Below are positions 5,895 to 6,112 of a stretch of 6,112 nucleotides of DNA, piece after piece (the first letter of the stretch is position 1; each line of letters starts with the position of its first letter). Under the pieces are notes generated by a model that had not been told where the DNA came from, made no database searches, and saw only the letters and a list, made by a program, of their open reading frames with translations. Source of the DNA: Bacillota bacterium (lineage in GTDB: Bacteria; Bacillota; Clostridia; Christensenellales; CAG-138); assembly GCA_023461495.1 (NCBI GenBank), contig JAEYLA010000184.1, forward strand, positions 1 through 6,112, in the 5' to 3' direction. Made by a program: the position numbers and the translations under genes.

Positions 5895-6112
5895 ATGGAA
5901 GAAAGCTGCATCTTCTGCAAAATTGCGGCGGGGCAGATCCCGAGCAAAAAGGCGTATGAGGATGAACAGGTGCTCGCGTTTTATGACATCAACGCGCAGG
6001 CGCCCGTGCATGTGCTCATCATTCCCAAGAAACATGTTCCCTCGGTATTGGCATTGCAGCCGGAGGATGACGCGCTTTTAGGCCACATGTTCCGTGTGGC
6101 ACAGAAGCTCGC
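5895..6112 (+). CDS. HIT-family (histidine triad) nucleotide-binding protein, HinT-like, cut by window edge
   Basis: Likely a small cytoplasmic purine nucleoside phosphoramidase or nucleotide hydrolase of the HinT branch. The 72 complete codons present begin MEESCIFCKIAAGQIPSKKA, then YEDEQVLAFYDINAQAPVHV and LIIPKKHVPS. This is the characteristic start of HinT: the CIFCKI segment with a Cys-x2-Cys pair (residues 5 and 8), the G-x-I-P-S motif, F-x-D-I-x-x-Q-A-P-x-H-x-L-(I/V)-I-P-K-x-H. The catalytic H-x-H-x-H triad lies near the C-terminus, beyond the right edge, so it cannot be checked; the family is about 110-115 residues. The ATG at 5895 follows AGGAGG (5881-5886) by 8 bases. It lies 24 bases after mtaB with no terminator between, so it is probably the fourth gene of the prmA operon. 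In many Clostridia rpsU comes soon after such a gene. Confidence 0.92.
   Translation, partial: MEESCIFCKIAAGQIPSKKAYEDEQVLAFYDINAQAPVHVLIIPKKHVPSVLALQPEDDALLGHMFRVAQKL

Noticed and set aside
4500..6035. Long open frame on the minus strand opposite mtaB (511 codons)
   Set aside because: The sense strand encodes an unmistakable MtaB with all six cluster cysteines. The antisense product has no known motif, and the frame also runs across parts of rsmE and the HIT gene.
1..6112. CRISPR arrays, tRNA or rRNA genes, insertion sequences, attachment sites, origins
   Set aside because: No regularly spaced repeats, cloverleaf-like segments, transposase motifs or terminal inverted repeats were seen. Nearly all of the window is occupied by recognised genes.

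Overview
This window looks like an ordinary chromosomal housekeeping segment from a GC-rich member of the Firmicutes, most likely class Clostridia. The reasons are the run prmA-rsmE-mtaB-HIT family gene, the membrane-anchored VanW/YoaR-type protein, strong AAGGAG/AGGAGG ribosome binding sites before nearly every gene, and an L28 of the Cys-containing type. The species cannot be named from the sequence alone. There is no sign of a mobile element, CRISPR array, tRNA, rRNA or recent transfer.

Layout. The left part (1-716) is read on the minus strand: trmL (tRNA wobble 2'-O-methyltransferase), then a 152-base gap holding a good promoter for rpmB, then the first 34 codons of rpmB (ribosomal protein L28), which runs off the left edge. 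A divergent control region (717-948) carries a minus-strand promoter for trmL and a plus-strand promoter with a perfect TATAAT for the next gene. From 949 on everything is on the plus strand: a 599-residue membrane-anchored VanW-domain protein that ends at a clear intrinsic terminator (2771-2801), then a tightly packed run of prmA, rsmE, mtaB and a HIT-family gene cut by the right edge. Gaps inside that run are 14, 1 and 24 bases, so it is very probably one operon. No stretch longer than 300 bases lacks a gene.

How the genes work together. Five of the seven genes make or chemically modify the translation apparatus: L28 is a structural protein of the large subunit, TrmL methylates the tRNA wobble ribose, PrmA methylates ribosomal protein L11, RsmE methylates a uridine in 16S rRNA, and MtaB adds a methylthio group to t6A37 of tRNA. 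The HIT protein is a nucleotide hydrolase of general use. The VanW protein is the odd one out: it acts at the cell surface, has its own promoter and terminator, and its biochemical function is not known.

I see no previously undescribed system here. The points most worth a second look are modest: the long disordered N-terminus of the VanW protein, the terminator placed only 30 bases before prmA with no obvious promoter between, the two mutually exclusive hairpins in the VanW leader, and the repeat-bearing divergent promoter region.
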